A stretch of 64,000 nt of DNA from Rhodococcus sp. HNM0563 (GCF_012726195.1 NZ_JAASAF010000001.1:310001-374000); one strand, 5' to 3'. Shown: positions 1 through 9,257, counted from the first letter of the stretch. The notes: generated by a model not told the origin, from the letters alone. Numbers and translations are program-made.

Positions 1-2
1 AC

Positions 3-524
3 CTGCTCGGCCGCCTGTGCGGACTCAACGCACGTGCGGCGGTGGTCTCGACCGAGCGTGGTCGGATCGACCCGGGTCTGCTGTTCGATTTCTCCGGGCG
101 TGCCGAACCACGAGCCGGCGAACAGCTCACCCTCGACGACCTCCTCCGCGAAGAGGACGAGCACGATCATCGGCACCTGCACGACGGGTACGACTCCATC
201 ACCTTCGAAAGCGACGCACCCTTGCATCCGCGCGCGCTCGTAGATCTCCTGGAGAACCAGCCGGCCGGAGTATTCCGGATCAAGGGCTATGTGACGGTCA
301 CCGCGGGCCTGCGCTCGACCCGATACCTGTTGCAGACGGTCGGCGACCATATCCGATTCGAACCACCCGGTCGCGGCGACGACGCCCCGGAAACCACCCG
401 GCTCGTCGTCATCGGGGCCGATCTGGATTCCGACGCCGTTCGCGAGCAGCTGCATCGCTGCGTGGCGGGCGAACCGGTGTCGGCGGACGCGATGTACGCC
501 GTCCACCGGTTCACGCCGCGCTGA
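3..524 (+). CDS. CobW/COG0523-family GTP-binding metal chaperone, C-terminal part
   Basis: The frame is already open at the left edge, so only the last 173 residues are visible and the P-loop GTPase part is missing. What remains starts at the end of a G3E GTPase domain (NARAAVVSTERGRID), followed by an acidic, histidine-rich stretch (EEDEHDHRHLHDGYDS) and a CobW C-terminal domain (FRIKGYVTV). His-rich linkers of this kind are known metal-binding elements in COG0523 proteins, which deliver or sense Zn, Co or other metals. The metal cannot be told from this fragment. The gene converges on the helicase downstream with a 41-bp gap. Confidence 0.8.
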   Translation: MLGRLCGLNARAAVVSTERGRIDPGLLFDFSGRAEPRAGEQLTLDDLLREEDEHDHRHLHDGYDSITFESDAPLHPRALVDLLENQPAGVFRIKGYVTVTAGLRSTRYLLQTVGDHIRFEPPGRGDDAPETTRLVVIGADLDSDAVREQLHRCVAGEPVSADAMYAVHRFTPR

Positions 525-565
525 GAACCTGTTTACGTACTCGGCGGCGCAACCGCGGGGTGTTT

Positions 566-2005
566 CTAGTGGGCAGCTGTGTTGCGGCGCGGTGCCCGAC
601 GTCGGCCGCCGCCCGCTGCGCCCTGGCCTGCTGCTGCGGTACGACGACCCCCCGCCGCGCCCTGGCGTGCGGCGGAACCGTTGCGTGCCCCCGAGCCCTG
701 ACGACCCGATCCGCCTTGGCGTGCTCCACCTTCGCTGCGTGTACCGGTGCCCTGGCGAGAGCCGCCGTTGCGGCGAGCACCGGAACGAGCCGGGCGGTTC
801 GACCCGGATGTCGCCGCCTGCTTCGGAGCGGGCGGCACGTGCGGCGCGATCTCGCCGACAAGCGCGAGGACGTGCTCGGAACTGGCGGTGGTCTTCACCG
901 GAGTGACATTGATCGACGCCTTGCGCATGATGGTCGCGAGGTCCTTGCGCTGGTCCGGGAGCACGAGGGTCACCACATCGCCTGCGCTGCCTGCGCGCGC
1001 GGTCCGTCCGGACCGGTGCAGGTAGGCCTTGTGTTCGGCAGGCGGATCCACGTGCACGACCAGTTGTACGTCGTCGACATGCACACCACGTGCCGCAACG
1101 TCGGTGGCAACGAGCACGCGTGCCTCACCTGATGCGAACGCCGCCAGGTTCCGGTCGCGTGCGTTCTGCGACAGGTTGCCATGCAGATCCACCGAGGGGA
1201 TACCGGAGTCGGTGAGCTGCTTGGCGAGCTTGCGGGCCTGATGTTTGGTGCGCATGAACAGGATTCGACGACCCGTCCCCGACGCGAGGGTGCGCACGAG
1301 GTCCTTCTTCGCATCGACGCCTGCGACGTCGAACACGTGGTGCGTCATCGCGGCAACGGGAGAGTTGGCCTCGTCGACCGAATGGAGGATCGGGTTGCTC
1401 AGGAACTTCTTGACGAGCTTGTCGACACCATTGTCCAGCGTCGCCGAGAACAGCAGTCGCTGCCCGTCCTTTGCGGTGGCGTTCAGGATACGGGTGACGC
1501 CGGGCAGGAATCCGAGGTCGGCCATGTGATCCGCCTCGTCGAGGACGGTGACCTCGACCGAATCGAGGCTCACGAAACCCTGACGCATCAGGTCCTCGAG
1601 GCGGCCCGGGCAGGCGATGACGATGTCGACGCCGCGCCGGAGGGCTTCGACCTGACGGTTCTGGGACACGCCACCGAAGATCGTGGTGACCCGTAGACCC
1701 GCGGTGTGGGCGAGGGGCTCGACCACAGCGGCGATCTGGGTGGCGAGTTCGCGGGTGGGGGCGAGCACCAGGCCGCGGGGGCGTCCGGCAGCGCGCGTCG
1801 AACCTCCTGAGAGGCGGGCAGTCAGTGGGATCGAGAAGGCGAGGGTCTTGCCGCTGCCCGTGCGGCCGCGGCCGAGGACGTCGCGACCCGCGAGCGAATC
1901 GGGAAGGGTATCCGCCTGGATGGGGAACGGACTGGTGATGCCCGAGTCGCTCAGTGCGGCGACGAGGGGACGGGGAACCCCGAGATCGGAAAAGGATGTG
2001 GTCAT
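566..2005 (-). CDS. DEAD-box ATP-dependent RNA helicase, RhlE-like
   Basis: This is a 479-residue RNA-unwinding ATPase of the DEAD-box family, presumably acting on structured mRNA or in ribosome assembly in the cytoplasm. All core motifs are present: Q motif FPIQ (27-30), Walker A GRTGSGKT (47-54), PTREL (83-87), DEAD (156-159), SAT (187-189) and the HRSGRTARAG motif VI. The last 75 or so residues are a low-complexity Arg/Gly/Ser/Ala tail, a typical non-specific RNA-binding extension. I start at ATG 2005 (MTTSFSDLG), preceded by AAAGG; an upstream in-frame start would add 54 residues with no domain character. The gene lies 281 bp downstream of the moeA-moaC-moaE operon on the same strand and probably has its own promoter in that gap, which holds no other gene I can see. 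RhlE is the closest named family, but subfamily assignment is uncertain. Confidence 0.92.
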   Translation of the reverse strand: MTTSFSDLGVPRPLVAALSDSGITSPFPIQADTLPDSLAGRDVLGRGRTGSGKTLAFSIPLTARLSGGSTRAAGRPRGLVLAPTRELATQIAAVVEPLAHTAGLRVTTIFGGVSQNRQVEALRRGVDIVIACPGRLEDLMRQGFVSLDSVEVTVLDEADHMADLGFLPGVTRILNATAKDGQRLLFSATLDNGVDKLVKKFLSNPILHSVDEANSPVAAMTHHVFDVAGVDAKKDLVRTLASGTGRRILFMRTKHQARKLAKQLTDSGIPSVDLHGNLSQNARDRNLAAFASGEARVLVATDVAARGVHVDDVQLVVHVDPPAEHKAYLHRSGRTARAGSAGDVVTLVLPDQRKDLATIMRKASINVTPVKTTASSEHVLALVGEIAPHVPPAPKQAATSGSNRPARSGARRNGGSRQGTGTRSEGGARQGGSGRQGSGARNGSAARQGAAGGRRTAAAGQGAAGGGRRRAPRRNTAAH

Positions 2006-2286
2006 AGAACAGCGCTGCCTTTCACTGCGGCGTGTGTGCACGCATACGGGAGAGATCCCGAGATGGTGCGGTGTGATCGCCGCGAGGAAAGCCGATGAAG
2101 TGCGCTTGCGGGCCGGGCACGATCCCGGGCCGCCGGTATCCCACGACGGTGGATGTCGTCGTGACACCCGAACCGGGTCAGCCTACCCCACGCGTCGCCG
2201 AACCAGCGTCCCCGCATGCGAGCGAATGGCACCGTCACCGTGTCGGAGGCGGGGACGGTGCCATCCGCTCGGAAGCGGAGGGATGG

Positions 2287-2703
2287 TCAGCAGACGCCGA
2301 CCCACTCGGAGAGGCCGTCGGCGAACTGCTGCCGTTTCCAAATGGGCACTTCATGTTTGATGCGTTCGACTAGTTCGGCGCACGTCGCGAACGCCTCTGC
2401 TCGGTGCGGTGCGGCGACCGCCGTGACGATCGCGAGGTCGCCGATGGTGAGTTCGCCCACCCGATGGACCGCCGCGACCGGAAGACCGGATTCCGCGGCG
2501 ACCTCCTCGCAGACGCGCCGCAGGAACGACTCGGCGTCCGGGTGCGACTTGTACTCGAGCGCCGTCACTGCCTTGCCGCCGTCGTGGTTGCGCACCGCGC
2601 CGGTGAACACCACCACTGCGCCGTGCTCGGGTCCGGCGACCGCGGCGTCCACCGCGGCAGGATCCAACGGCTCCGACGAAATTCTTGCAAACAGGTCACT
2701 CAT
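2287..2703 (-). CDS. moaE: Molybdopterin synthase catalytic (large) subunit MoaE
   Basis: MoaE pairs with MoaD to insert two sulfurs into cyclic pyranopterin monophosphate, giving molybdopterin. The 138-residue product has the family's usual length. Near the C-terminus KHEVPIWKRQ carries the two conserved lysines (K116 and K123) that line the active site in MoaE proteins, and VVFTGAVRNH (31-40) is the typical N-terminal motif. The start codon overlaps the end of the moaC-mogA fusion by 8 bases, so the two are translationally linked, and this is the last gene of the leftward moeA operon. Its partner gene moaD is on the other strand about 3.3 kb away. Confidence 0.95.
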   Translation of the reverse strand: MSDLFARISSEPLDPAAVDAAVAGPEHGAVVVFTGAVRNHDGGKAVTALEYKSHPDAESFLRRVCEEVAAESGLPVAAVHRVGELTIGDLAIVTAVAAPHRAEAFATCAELVERIKHEVPIWKRQQFADGLSEWVGVC

Positions 2704-3682
2704 GGGCTCCGCCTCCGGATACTTGCGCCAACAGGTGATCGAGGATGGGGTCGAGTGCGGCGAGCCCGTCCTTGACCCCGCCCGGCGACCCGGGCAAATT
2801 CACCACGACCGTGGATCCGGCGAGGCCGGCGACTCCGCGGGAGAGCACGGCGTGCGGTGTGACGTCGAGGCCGCGCCGTCGGATGGAGTCGGCGACACCG
2901 GGCAGTTCGCGGTCGAGGATCGCGAGGGTGGCTTCGGGCGTGCCGTCGGTGGGGGACGCTCCGGTGCCGCCGGTGGTGATGAGCAGGGCGGGGCCGCCGG
3001 TGAGGGCGTCGGCCAGGCCCGAGGCGATCTCCGCGTCGGCGTAGATCAGCGGTCCCCGTACGGAGAACCCCCGCTCGGTGAGCCACTTCTCGATCGTCGG
3101 GCCGGTCTTGTCCTCGCGGGTACCTGCGGCCACGCCGGTGGAGGACACCACGACGACGGCGGATCGTGCCGCCGCCGGTTCGGCTACCGACGCATCGGAT
3201 TGCTCGGGTGCGTCGTCACGGAACCACCGCCCCCGCTTGCCGCCTTCCTTCGACACCAGCCGCACACCGTTGAGTACCGCCGCGGGATCGACGGCTTTGA
3301 CCATGTCGTGGAGAGTGAGGCCGGCGACGGCCACCGCGGTGAGTGCCTCCATCTCGACTCCGGTCGGGCCGGTGGTCTTTGCGACGGCCTCGATCGTGAT
3401 CGTCGTGTCGGTGAAACCGAACGTCACTTTCACCGTCGACAGGGCAAGCTGGTGGCACAAGGGAATCAATTCCCACGTGCGCTTGGCGGCGCCGATGCCT
3501 GCGATGCGGGCGGTGGCCAGTACGTCTGCCTTCGGCATGTCGTCGGCGCGGACGAGCGCGATCACCTCGGCGGTGGTCGCCAACTCGCCTGCAGCGACGG
3601 CGACTCGATGCGTATCGCTCTTCGTCGAGACGTCGACCATCCGCGCGCGGCCTTGGTCGTCGAGGTGACTCAATTCGCTCAC
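2696..3682 (-). CDS. moaC: MoaC-MogA fusion: cyclic pyranopterin monophosphate synthase plus molybdopterin adenylyltransferase
   Basis: One 328-residue polypeptide joins two steps of Moco synthesis. Residues 1-155 are MoaC, which completes pyranopterin formation after MoaA: K51, the LIPLCH motif with H77, GVEMEALTAV (E110, E112) and DMVKAVD (D126, K129) are all in place; the usual HPL after the cysteine reads HQL. A 15-residue linker leads to a MogA/MoaB domain (173-328) with TTGGTGASPTDGTPEA (236-251) and NLPGSPGGVKDGL (295-307), which adenylylates molybdopterin for MoeA. The GTG start overlaps the moeA stop by 4 bases (GTGA). The fusion puts steps one and three of the pathway on one protein while MoaD/MoaE do step two; such fusions are known in some actinobacteria. 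Confidence 0.93.
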   Translation of the reverse strand: MSELSHLDDQGRARMVDVSTKSDTHRVAVAAGELATTAEVIALVRADDMPKADVLATARIAGIGAAKRTWELIPLCHQLALSTVKVTFGFTDTTITIEAVAKTTGPTGVEMEALTAVAVAGLTLHDMVKAVDPAAVLNGVRLVSKEGGKRGRWFRDDAPEQSDASVAEPAAARSAVVVVSSTGVAAGTREDKTGPTIEKWLTERGFSVRGPLIYADAEIASGLADALTGGPALLITTGGTGASPTDGTPEATLAILDRELPGVADSIRRRGLDVTPHAVLSRGVAGLAGSTVVVNLPGSPGGVKDGLAALDPILDHLLAQVSGGGAHE

Positions 3683-4872
3683 AGTGGAAGCACTTTCACG
3701 AGATCTCCGGATTCGAGGGTGGTGGTGTCGGGGTCGACGTCGATCAGCGCATCCGCGGTGGCCAGTCCCGCAACCAGATGAGAACCGTGTCCGGGCAGCG
3801 GCACCACATTGTCACCATCGAGACGGGCGCGCAGGAACTGACGACGGCCCGGGATGGACTTGATGCCATCGGCAAGCGGTCGCGTGCCGGGAACGATCGC
3901 AGGTAGTCCCGCGAGGTCGCGCAGGAGCGGACGGGCGAAGACCTCGAACGAGACCAGCGCGCTCACGGGGTTACCGGGGAACGTCAGGATAGGTACGCCG
4001 TCGACGACAGCGGTGCCCTGCGGTCCGCCCGGTTGCATTGCCACCGACAAGAAGGTGCCGCCACGCGGCTCGAGGGTGTCCTTGACGACCTCGAAATCGC
4101 CCTTCGAGACGCCGCCGGAGGTGAAGACGACATCGGCGACGGCCACGGCGTGGGCGATCATGGCAGCGAACTCCTCGGGATCGTCCTCGCAGTGAGCGAT
4201 CGAGGCGACCTCGGCGCCGTTCGAGGCGGCACTCGCCGCGAGAGCGGGACCGTTCGAGTTGTAGATCTTCCCGGGCTCGAGTGCTTCGCCGGGGGTGACG
4301 AGCTCACTGCCGGTGGAGATCACCGCGACACGGGGACGCCGCCGAACAGGCACGTCGGTCAGGCCCACTGCGGCGAGGACCGAGATGTGCCGGGCCGCGA
4401 GAACCGTGCCGGCGGGGAGCAGAAGCTCCCCGGCGTGCACATCGCTGCCGGCCTCGCGCACGTACGTGCCGGAGGTGGCCGTGCGATGCACGGTGACGGT
4501 GCCCGCCGCGTCGTCTGTCTCGGTGTCCTCGACCGGAACGACCGCATCGGCACCGTCGGGGATCGGAGCACCGGTCATGATCTTGAGTGCGGCGCCTCCG
4601 TTCAGGGTGGAGACTGCGTCGCCGGCAGCGATGACGGCCTGCACGGTCAGCGTGACGGGCACGGAGGCGACCGACGCTGCGTCGACGGCGTAACCATCCA
4701 TCTGAGAGTTCCGGAACGGAGGAAGCGAGATCGGTGCGTGGACCGGCTCGGCCAGTGTCCGGCCCAGCGACCGTGCAAGCGGCACCTGGACAGAAGGTAC
4801 CGACCGGAGCGGTTCGAGAAGCTCCGCTACGTGCTGTGCATGTTCCTCCACGGACCGCCTGCCGCCTGCCAT
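3679..4872 (-). CDS. moeA: Molybdopterin molybdenumtransferase MoeA
   Basis: MoeA inserts molybdate into adenylylated molybdopterin, the last step of basic Moco synthesis. From ATG 4872 (MAGGRRSVEEHAQHV) the protein has 397 residues, close to the family norm of about 400. Visible motifs are PPFRNSQMDGYA in domain I, TGAPIPDGADAVVPVE, the MPT-binding TSGGVSKGDFE and FPGNPVSALVSFE. An in-frame start at 4944 would add 24 residues that look like untranslated leader and would use up most of the divergent promoter region shared with moaA. First gene of moeA, moaC-mogA, moaE, with 4- and 8-base overlaps. Confidence 0.93.
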   Translation of the reverse strand: MAGGRRSVEEHAQHVAELLEPLRSVPSVQVPLARSLGRTLAEPVHAPISLPPFRNSQMDGYAVDAASVASVPVTLTVQAVIAAGDAVSTLNGGAALKIMTGAPIPDGADAVVPVEDTETDDAAGTVTVHRTATSGTYVREAGSDVHAGELLLPAGTVLAARHISVLAAVGLTDVPVRRRPRVAVISTGSELVTPGEALEPGKIYNSNGPALAASAASNGAEVASIAHCEDDPEEFAAMIAHAVAVADVVFTSGGVSKGDFEVVKDTLEPRGGTFLSVAMQPGGPQGTAVVDGVPILTFPGNPVSALVSFEVFARPLLRDLAGLPAIVPGTRPLADGIKSIPGRRQFLRARLDGDNVVPLPGHGSHLVAGLATADALIDVDPDTTTLESGDLVKVLPL

Positions 4873-4959
4873 GGCGACTACCGTACCGGTGCCTTCCGTG
4901 GCATTCGTATCGCCGGGCGCGTTCGATAGGCATACTGGCGGCATGAGGCCGGTGATTCT

Positions 4960-6018
4960 GTGACTGCCGTGGATGTGGGAATGCCGTCCGTGCGCGGGGG
5001 GACCGACGACGTATCGGACCGCCCCGACGTGCCCGACCTGCTCGACCGCTTCGGGCGCGTCGCACGGGACCTGCGCGTCTCCATCACCGAAAAATGCTCC
5101 CTGCGCTGCACCTACTGCATGCCCGAAGAAGGCCTACCCCCGATCCCGCGCGAGCAACTGCTCACCACCGCAGAAATCGTGCGCCTGGTCGGAGTCGCCA
5201 CCGGCCGACTCGGCGTACAGGAAGTGCGGTTCACCGGCGGTGAACCCCTCATGCGCCGCGACCTCGAAGACATCATCGCCGGCTGCCGCCGCATCGCCCC
5301 CGACGTGCCCCTGGCGCTGACCAGCAACGCCGTCGGACTCGCCCACCGCGCACAGGGCCTCCGCGACGCCGGACTGTCCCGCATCAACATCTCCCTCGAC
5401 ACCGTCGACCGCGATCATTTCGCCCGGCTGACCCGCCGCGACCGACTCGACTCGGTCCTCGCAGGCATCCGCGCGGCCAAGACCGTCGGATTCACTCGGG
5501 TCAAGGTCAACGCGGTCCTCATGCCCGAAACCCTCGACGGCGCCGCCGACCTCCTGCAGTGGTGCCTCGACGAAGGCGTCGAACTGCGGTTCATCGAGGA
5601 GATGCCCCTCGACGCCGACCACGAATGGGCGCGGACGAACATGGTCACCGCACAGCGTCTGCTCGAGGTGCTCGGTGCCCGCTTCACTCTCACCGAGACC
5701 GCCCGTGAGGACCCGTCGGCTCCCGCGGAACGGTGGTCCGTCGACGGGGGCCCCGCGACGGTGGGGATCATCGCCTCGGTGACCCGGTCGTTCTGTTCGG
5801 ACTGCGACCGCACGCGTCTGACGGCGGAGGGCACCGTACGGTCGTGCCTGTTCAGTGATCGGGAGACCGATCTGCGGGCGGCGATCCGTGGTGGTGCGAC
5901 CGACGACGAGCTTGCCGCGTTGTGGCGCGGCGCGATGTGGAACAAGTGGGCCGGACACGGCATCGACGCGGCGGATTTCGTTCCGCCGGAACGCAGTATG
6001 GGAGCAATCGGTGGTTGA
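4960..6018 (+). CDS. moaA: GTP 3',8-cyclase MoaA (radical SAM)
   Basis: MoaA starts Moco synthesis by cyclising GTP with S-adenosylmethionine chemistry. The 352-residue product has the radical SAM cluster motif CSLRCTYC (C46, C50, C53), the SAM-binding FTGGEP, a C-terminal second iron-sulfur motif [11 protein letters not shown] with C279, C282 and C296, and ends in the conserved Gly-Gly tail (GAIGG) needed for activity in this family. It starts at GTG 4960, 87 bp from the divergent moeA start. A CATACT hexamer in the shared gap (4931-4936) could be its -10 box. moaD overlaps its end. Confidence 0.95.
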   Translation: MTAVDVGMPSVRGGTDDVSDRPDVPDLLDRFGRVARDLRVSITEKCSLRCTYCMPEEGLPPIPREQLLTTAEIVRLVGVATGRLGVQEVRFTGGEPLMRRDLEDIIAGCRRIAPDVPLALTSNAVGLAHRAQGLRDAGLSRINISLDTVDRDHFARLTRRDRLDSVLAGIRAAKTVGFTRVKVNAVLMPETLDGAADLLQWCLDEGVELRFIEEMPLDADHEWARTNMVTAQRLLEVLGARFTLTETAREDPSAPAERWSVDGGPATVGIIASVTRSFCSDCDRTRLTAEGTVRSCLFSDRETDLRAAIRGGATDDELAALWRGAMWNKWAGHGIDAADFVPPERSMGAIGG

Positions 6019-6286
6019 TCAGATGACCGGGATCGAGGTGCGGTACTTCGCGGCGGCAGCCGACGCCGCGGGACGGGAGAAGGAGACGGTCGACCTCGCG
6101 GTCGGCTCCGACCTGGCAGCACTGCGCGCGGCTCTGATCGAGCGACACGGCGCCGACATGGAACGGGTCCTGTCGGTCGCCGCGTACCTCGTCGAACCGG
6201 GAGCGGGGGGTGGCGAACTCACCCGAGATCTGACCTACCCGGCGGGGGCGAAGGTGGACGTGTTACCGCCCTTCGCCGGCGGGTAG
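6011..6286 (+). CDS. moaD: Molybdopterin synthase sulfur carrier subunit MoaD
   Basis: MoaD is the small ubiquitin-like subunit whose C-terminal glycine carries the thiocarboxylate used by MoaE. The product ends PFAGG, the required Gly-Gly terminus, and has the beta-grasp start [14 protein letters not shown]. Two starts are possible: GTG 6011, overlapping moaA by 8 bases with GGGAG six bases upstream (91 residues), or ATG 6023 (87 residues) with a poor ribosome site. I prefer 6011 on the Shine-Dalgarno evidence, though the extra residues are outside the fold. Transcribed with moaA; its end lies 3 bases from the convergent nadE stop. Confidence 0.9.
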   Translation: MVDQMTGIEVRYFAAAADAAGREKETVDLAVGSDLAALRAALIERHGADMERVLSVAAYLVEPGAGGGELTRDLTYPAGAKVDVLPPFAGG

Positions 6287-6289
6287 CGC

Positions 6290-7129
6290 TCAGCGCCACC
6301 AGGTGTCGTACGGAGTGACCGGCACCGTCCGCTTGTGCCTCGTCGCGAGGAACATGCGCTCGACCTTTTCTGCCACCTCCGCGGTGACGTCCTTGCCTTC
6401 GAGGTAGTCGTCGATCTCGGCGTAGGTCATGCCGAGTGCGACTTCGTCGGGCAGGGCCGGCCGATCGTCCTCGAGGTCTGCGGTCGGAATCTTCTTCCAC
6501 GTCGTCTCCGGCGCACCCAGTTCGCGTAGGAGCGCCGCGCCCTGTCGCTTCGTCAGACCGGTGAGCGGGGTGATGTCGACCCCGCCGTCCCCGAACTTGG
6601 TGAAGAAGCCGGTGACGGCTTCTGCCGCGTGATCTGTGCCGACCACCAGGTAGCCGAGCTGGCCCGCAATCGCGTATTGCAGCATCATGCGCTCGCGGGC
6701 TTTGATGTTGCCGCGGACGAAGTCGCGGAGTCCGGTCTCGGGTCCGAGGAGCTCTCGGATGCCCTCTGCAGCTTCGGCCGCCGTCGCGTCGGCACCGGGC
6801 TTGACGTTGACGCGGAACTCGCGGTCCGGCCTGATGAAGTCGAGTGCGATCCGCGCATCGTGTTCGTCGGCCTGTTCACCGTAGGGGAGGCGGACAGCGA
6901 CGAACTCGGCCTCGTGCCCGTCGGAGCGCAGTGACTCCGCCGCGAGCTGCACGAGGCGACCCGCCAGGGTGCTGTCCTGTCCTCCGCTGATTCCGAGCAC
7001 GAAGCCTCTTGCCGGGGTGCTGCGCAGGTAGTCCGCGAGAAACTGCACGCGCGCGTCGATTTCGGCCCGCGGGTCGAGGGTGGGTCGGACTCCGAGTTCA
7101 TCGATGATGCGATCGCGAAGATTCTCCAT
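6290..7129 (-). CDS. nadE: Ammonia-dependent NAD+ synthetase NadE
   Basis: NadE amidates deamido-NAD+ to NAD+ with ATP. The 279-residue length matches the short, NH3-dependent form (about 275 residues in E. coli) and there is no N-terminal glutaminase domain. The PP-loop SGGQDST is at 48-54, and the C-terminal [16 protein letters not shown] closely resembles the end of known short NadE proteins. Mycobacteria use the long glutamine-dependent enzyme, so this short version may be additional in this organism. It is transcribed alone, divergent from the nucleosidase gene across 116 bp. Confidence 0.95.
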   Translation of the reverse strand: MENLRDRIIDELGVRPTLDPRAEIDARVQFLADYLRSTPARGFVLGISGGQDSTLAGRLVQLAAESLRSDGHEAEFVAVRLPYGEQADEHDARIALDFIRPDREFRVNVKPGADATAAEAAEGIRELLGPETGLRDFVRGNIKARERMMLQYAIAGQLGYLVVGTDHAAEAVTGFFTKFGDGGVDITPLTGLTKRQGAALLRELGAPETTWKKIPTADLEDDRPALPDEVALGMTYAEIDDYLEGKDVTAEVAEKVERMFLATRHKRTVPVTPYDTWWR

Positions 7130-7245
7130 GCGGGAACTCTAGGTCATGTCGCCGACGTGCGATGAGCCGCGATACGGTGCGGGAAACTGGTTGTTGCTGC
7201 ACCGGGTGGTGCGCGCGCAACCGATCGGACCGGGAAGGGCAGCGT

Positions 7246-7794
7246 ATGAAGGGGATTCTCGTCGTATCCGCGACGAAGGCCGAAGCGGCGCATGTGGCAG
7301 ACCGGTACGACGTCCTGATCACCGGCATCGGGAAGGTCACCGCGGCAGTTGCGGTCACTGCGGCGCTTGCGCGCTACCCCGAAGACGCACGGCCGCTCGT
7401 CGTCAACATCGGTACGGCGGGTGCGCTGCACGGTCATCACGGCGGACTCTACGTGCCGTCGACGGTGATCAATCACGACATCAGCAGCAAGGTGCTGCGC
7501 AGTCTCGGGCATCCGGTCGAGGACGAACTCTCGGTCGATGAGGGTGACGGCACCGTCCTCGCGACGGGCGACACGTTCGTCTCCGACGCAGAGGTCCGTG
7601 ACGCGTTGGCAGCGCGTGCCGATCTCGTCGACATGGAAGGGTTCGCGGTGGCGTCCGCTGCGTGCCATATGGGGACGCGAACGCGGTTGGTGAAGTACGT
7701 CAGCGACCACGCCGACGAGTCGGCAATGGACTGGCCGAAGCAGATCGACGTCGCCGGACGGGCCCTCGCACAGTGGCTCGAGGAGCGGTTCTGA
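7246..7794 (+). CDS. Nucleosidase of the PNP/UDP (MTA/SAH nucleosidase-like) superfamily
   Basis: The 182-residue product has the marks of the MTA/SAH nucleosidase fold: an N-terminal VVSATKAEA, GIGKVTAA (glycine-rich turn), NIGTAGAL, the substrate-binding VDMEGFAVA with its glutamate, and SDHADE, where the aspartate would be the general acid. It is shorter than true MTA/SAH nucleosidases (about 230 residues), so the exact nucleoside substrate is open. Start ATG 7246 follows GGGAAGGG; an earlier in-frame start would add 28 Arg/Cys-rich residues that look non-coding. It converges on the META lipoprotein gene with a 27-bp gap. Confidence 0.8.
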   Translation: MKGILVVSATKAEAAHVADRYDVLITGIGKVTAAVAVTAALARYPEDARPLVVNIGTAGALHGHHGGLYVPSTVINHDISSKVLRSLGHPVEDELSVDEGDGTVLATGDTFVSDAEVRDALAARADLVDMEGFAVASAACHMGTRTRLVKYVSDHADESAMDWPKQIDVAGRALAQWLEERF

Positions 7795-7821
7795 CGACAC
7801 TGGTTCCGACGACACTGGGGC

Positions 7822-8616
7822 CTAGCGGGCGCGGTAGCCCAGCCCATCGACACCGTTCGACGCGGTGAGTGTCATCTCGGCCCCGTCGATCACGTAGGTC
7901 GTTTCACCCGAGAGGACCGCGAGGACGTGGTTTTCGATCTCGGTGAGTTCGGGGTCGGTGCACGCGGCGCGGGTGGTCGCCAGCGGACCGAACACGATGG
8001 TGCCATCGCTGACTTCGGCGGTTCCGGTGAACCGGTTGCATCCGGTGCTGCCCGAGACCTGTCCGTCCTCCGTGACCACCAGTTCAGGGGCGGTCTCATC
8101 CAGCGCGGCCGACGACATGACCGCGTCGGAGGTGCGCACGGTTGTGACGAACCATTCGGTTCCGCTGATCGGCCGGTCGGGGTCGACGACCTTCTTGTCG
8201 GTGAGAAACACCGTCGTTCCGTCACCGGTGAGGGTGAGCGCGTCGCCGTCGAGGCTCCACTGCGGAGACTCGGCGACGAGGGAACTCAGCCATCCGTCGG
8301 CTCCGTCGCGAGGGGGCGGGCACGCCATCATCGTGCTCGCAAGATCAGGGGAACGCAGGGTGCTGTCAGCGAGATCGACCGCACCGGCGAAGCGGTTGCA
8401 CCCGGCGGTCGCGGCGAGTCGGCCGGGTTCCGGGAATTCCACGACGAGTGGCCCACCGCCGGGAATCGGACTGCCGTTCACCTCGGTCGAGATGAACGTG
8501 CGACCGGTGAGATCGTCGGCAGAACCGGATCCGGAGGGATCGGATGCGCCGGTGCTGCATGCGGAGACAGCGACTGCCACGGAACACAGCGCTAGGAGGC
8601 CGGGGATGCGAGTCAT
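7822..8616 (-). CDS. META (HslJ-like) domain lipoprotein
   Basis: A 264-residue secreted lipoprotein. The N-terminus is a short signal peptide with lipobox VSAC, placing the lipidated cysteine at residue 20. The mature part holds two copies of a META/HslJ-type domain, each with the signature GCNRFAG / GCNRFTG and a following paired-cysteine strand (MMAC and RAAC). The family is linked in other bacteria to heat or antibiotic tolerance, but no biochemical role is established and I infer none. Same strand as the TetR gene upstream, with a 44-bp gap, so the two may be cotranscribed. Confidence 0.82.
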   Translation of the reverse strand: MTRIPGLLALCSVAVAVSACSTGASDPSGSGSADDLTGRTFISTEVNGSPIPGGGPLVVEFPEPGRLAATAGCNRFAGAVDLADSTLRSPDLASTMMACPPPRDGADGWLSSLVAESPQWSLDGDALTLTGDGTTVFLTDKKVVDPDRPISGTEWFVTTVRTSDAVMSSAALDETAPELVVTEDGQVSGSTGCNRFTGTAEVSDGTIVFGPLATTRAACTDPELTEIENHVLAVLSGETTYVIDGAEMTLTASNGVDGLGYRAR

Positions 8617-8660
8617 CCGCTCACGCTACGTGGAGTGTTCTGCACTCGGGTTCATCTGGA

Positions 8661-9257
8661 CTACTCGGTGCTCGGAATACCGTCGCCGGTGACGACCCTG
8701 TGCGCGAGGTCGGCCCAGTTGTCGGCGAGTTCTTTCAGCGAATGGCCGAGCTCGCGCCACTGGTACAGGATCAATCCGGGGTCGAGTGCGGCCAACAGCG
8801 AGTGGGCGAGCAGGCCGGACCGGGTGCCCATCCCGATCGTGCGCAGGAGCATTTCGAGGTGGATGAGCGAGACCTGCCTGGGAGCGTTGCCGTGGCGGGT
8901 CTCGACGGAGCTCTCCGCCGCGCGGAGGAGTTCGCCCTGGACTTCGACGAGTTCGATGCGCGCCCGGCCGAATGCGATCAGCCGCGCGATCGGCGCGGCG
9001 TCGGGCCCGAGCGGGGGAGGACCGTACATGCAGGCGTACTGGAATGCGGACTCGCTGTGATCGAGGAGCGCAGCCATGAGTCCCGCACGTGAGCCGAAGC
9101 GACGGAACACCGTTCCCTTGCCGACGCCGGCGCGCGCTGCGAGGGCGTCCATGGTCACCGCGTCAGGTCCGCGTTCGGCGACGAGCATCGCGGCGGCGTC
9201 GAGGAGGCGCTGTCGGTTGCGTGCGGCGTCGCACCGTTCGGTGCTTTCGCTGGCCAT
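8661..9257 (-). CDS. TetR-family transcriptional regulator
   Basis: About 198 residues with an N-terminal TetR helix-turn-helix: RQRLLDAAAMLVAERG, then VTMDALAARAGVGKGTVFRRFG as DNA-binding helices, then a variable alpha-helical ligand domain. ATG 9257 (MASESTER) is chosen; another in-frame start at 9275 adds six residues. It is divergent from an FMN reductase gene across about 100 bp that contains a short inverted repeat (CGGAC, 4 bases, GTCCG), so it probably controls itself and that reductase. The inducer is unknown. Confidence 0.88.
   Translation of the reverse strand: MASESTERCDAARNRQRLLDAAAMLVAERGPDAVTMDALAARAGVGKGTVFRRFGSRAGLMAALLDHSESAFQYACMYGPPPLGPDAAPIARLIAFGRARIELVEVQGELLRAAESSVETRHGNAPRQVSLIHLEMLLRTIGMGTRSGLLAHSLLAALDPGLILYQWRELGHSLKELADNWADLAHRVVTGDGIPSTE

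Noticed and set aside
17-1132. Long rightward frame across the CobW end and the helicase 3' end
   Set aside because: Arg/Ser-rich product crossing two real genes in opposite orientations; no domain.
4873-4959. Possible molybdenum-cofactor riboswitch before moaA or moeA
   Set aside because: The divergent gap has only 87 bp and shows no extended stem-loop set; these riboswitches are known mainly from proteobacteria.
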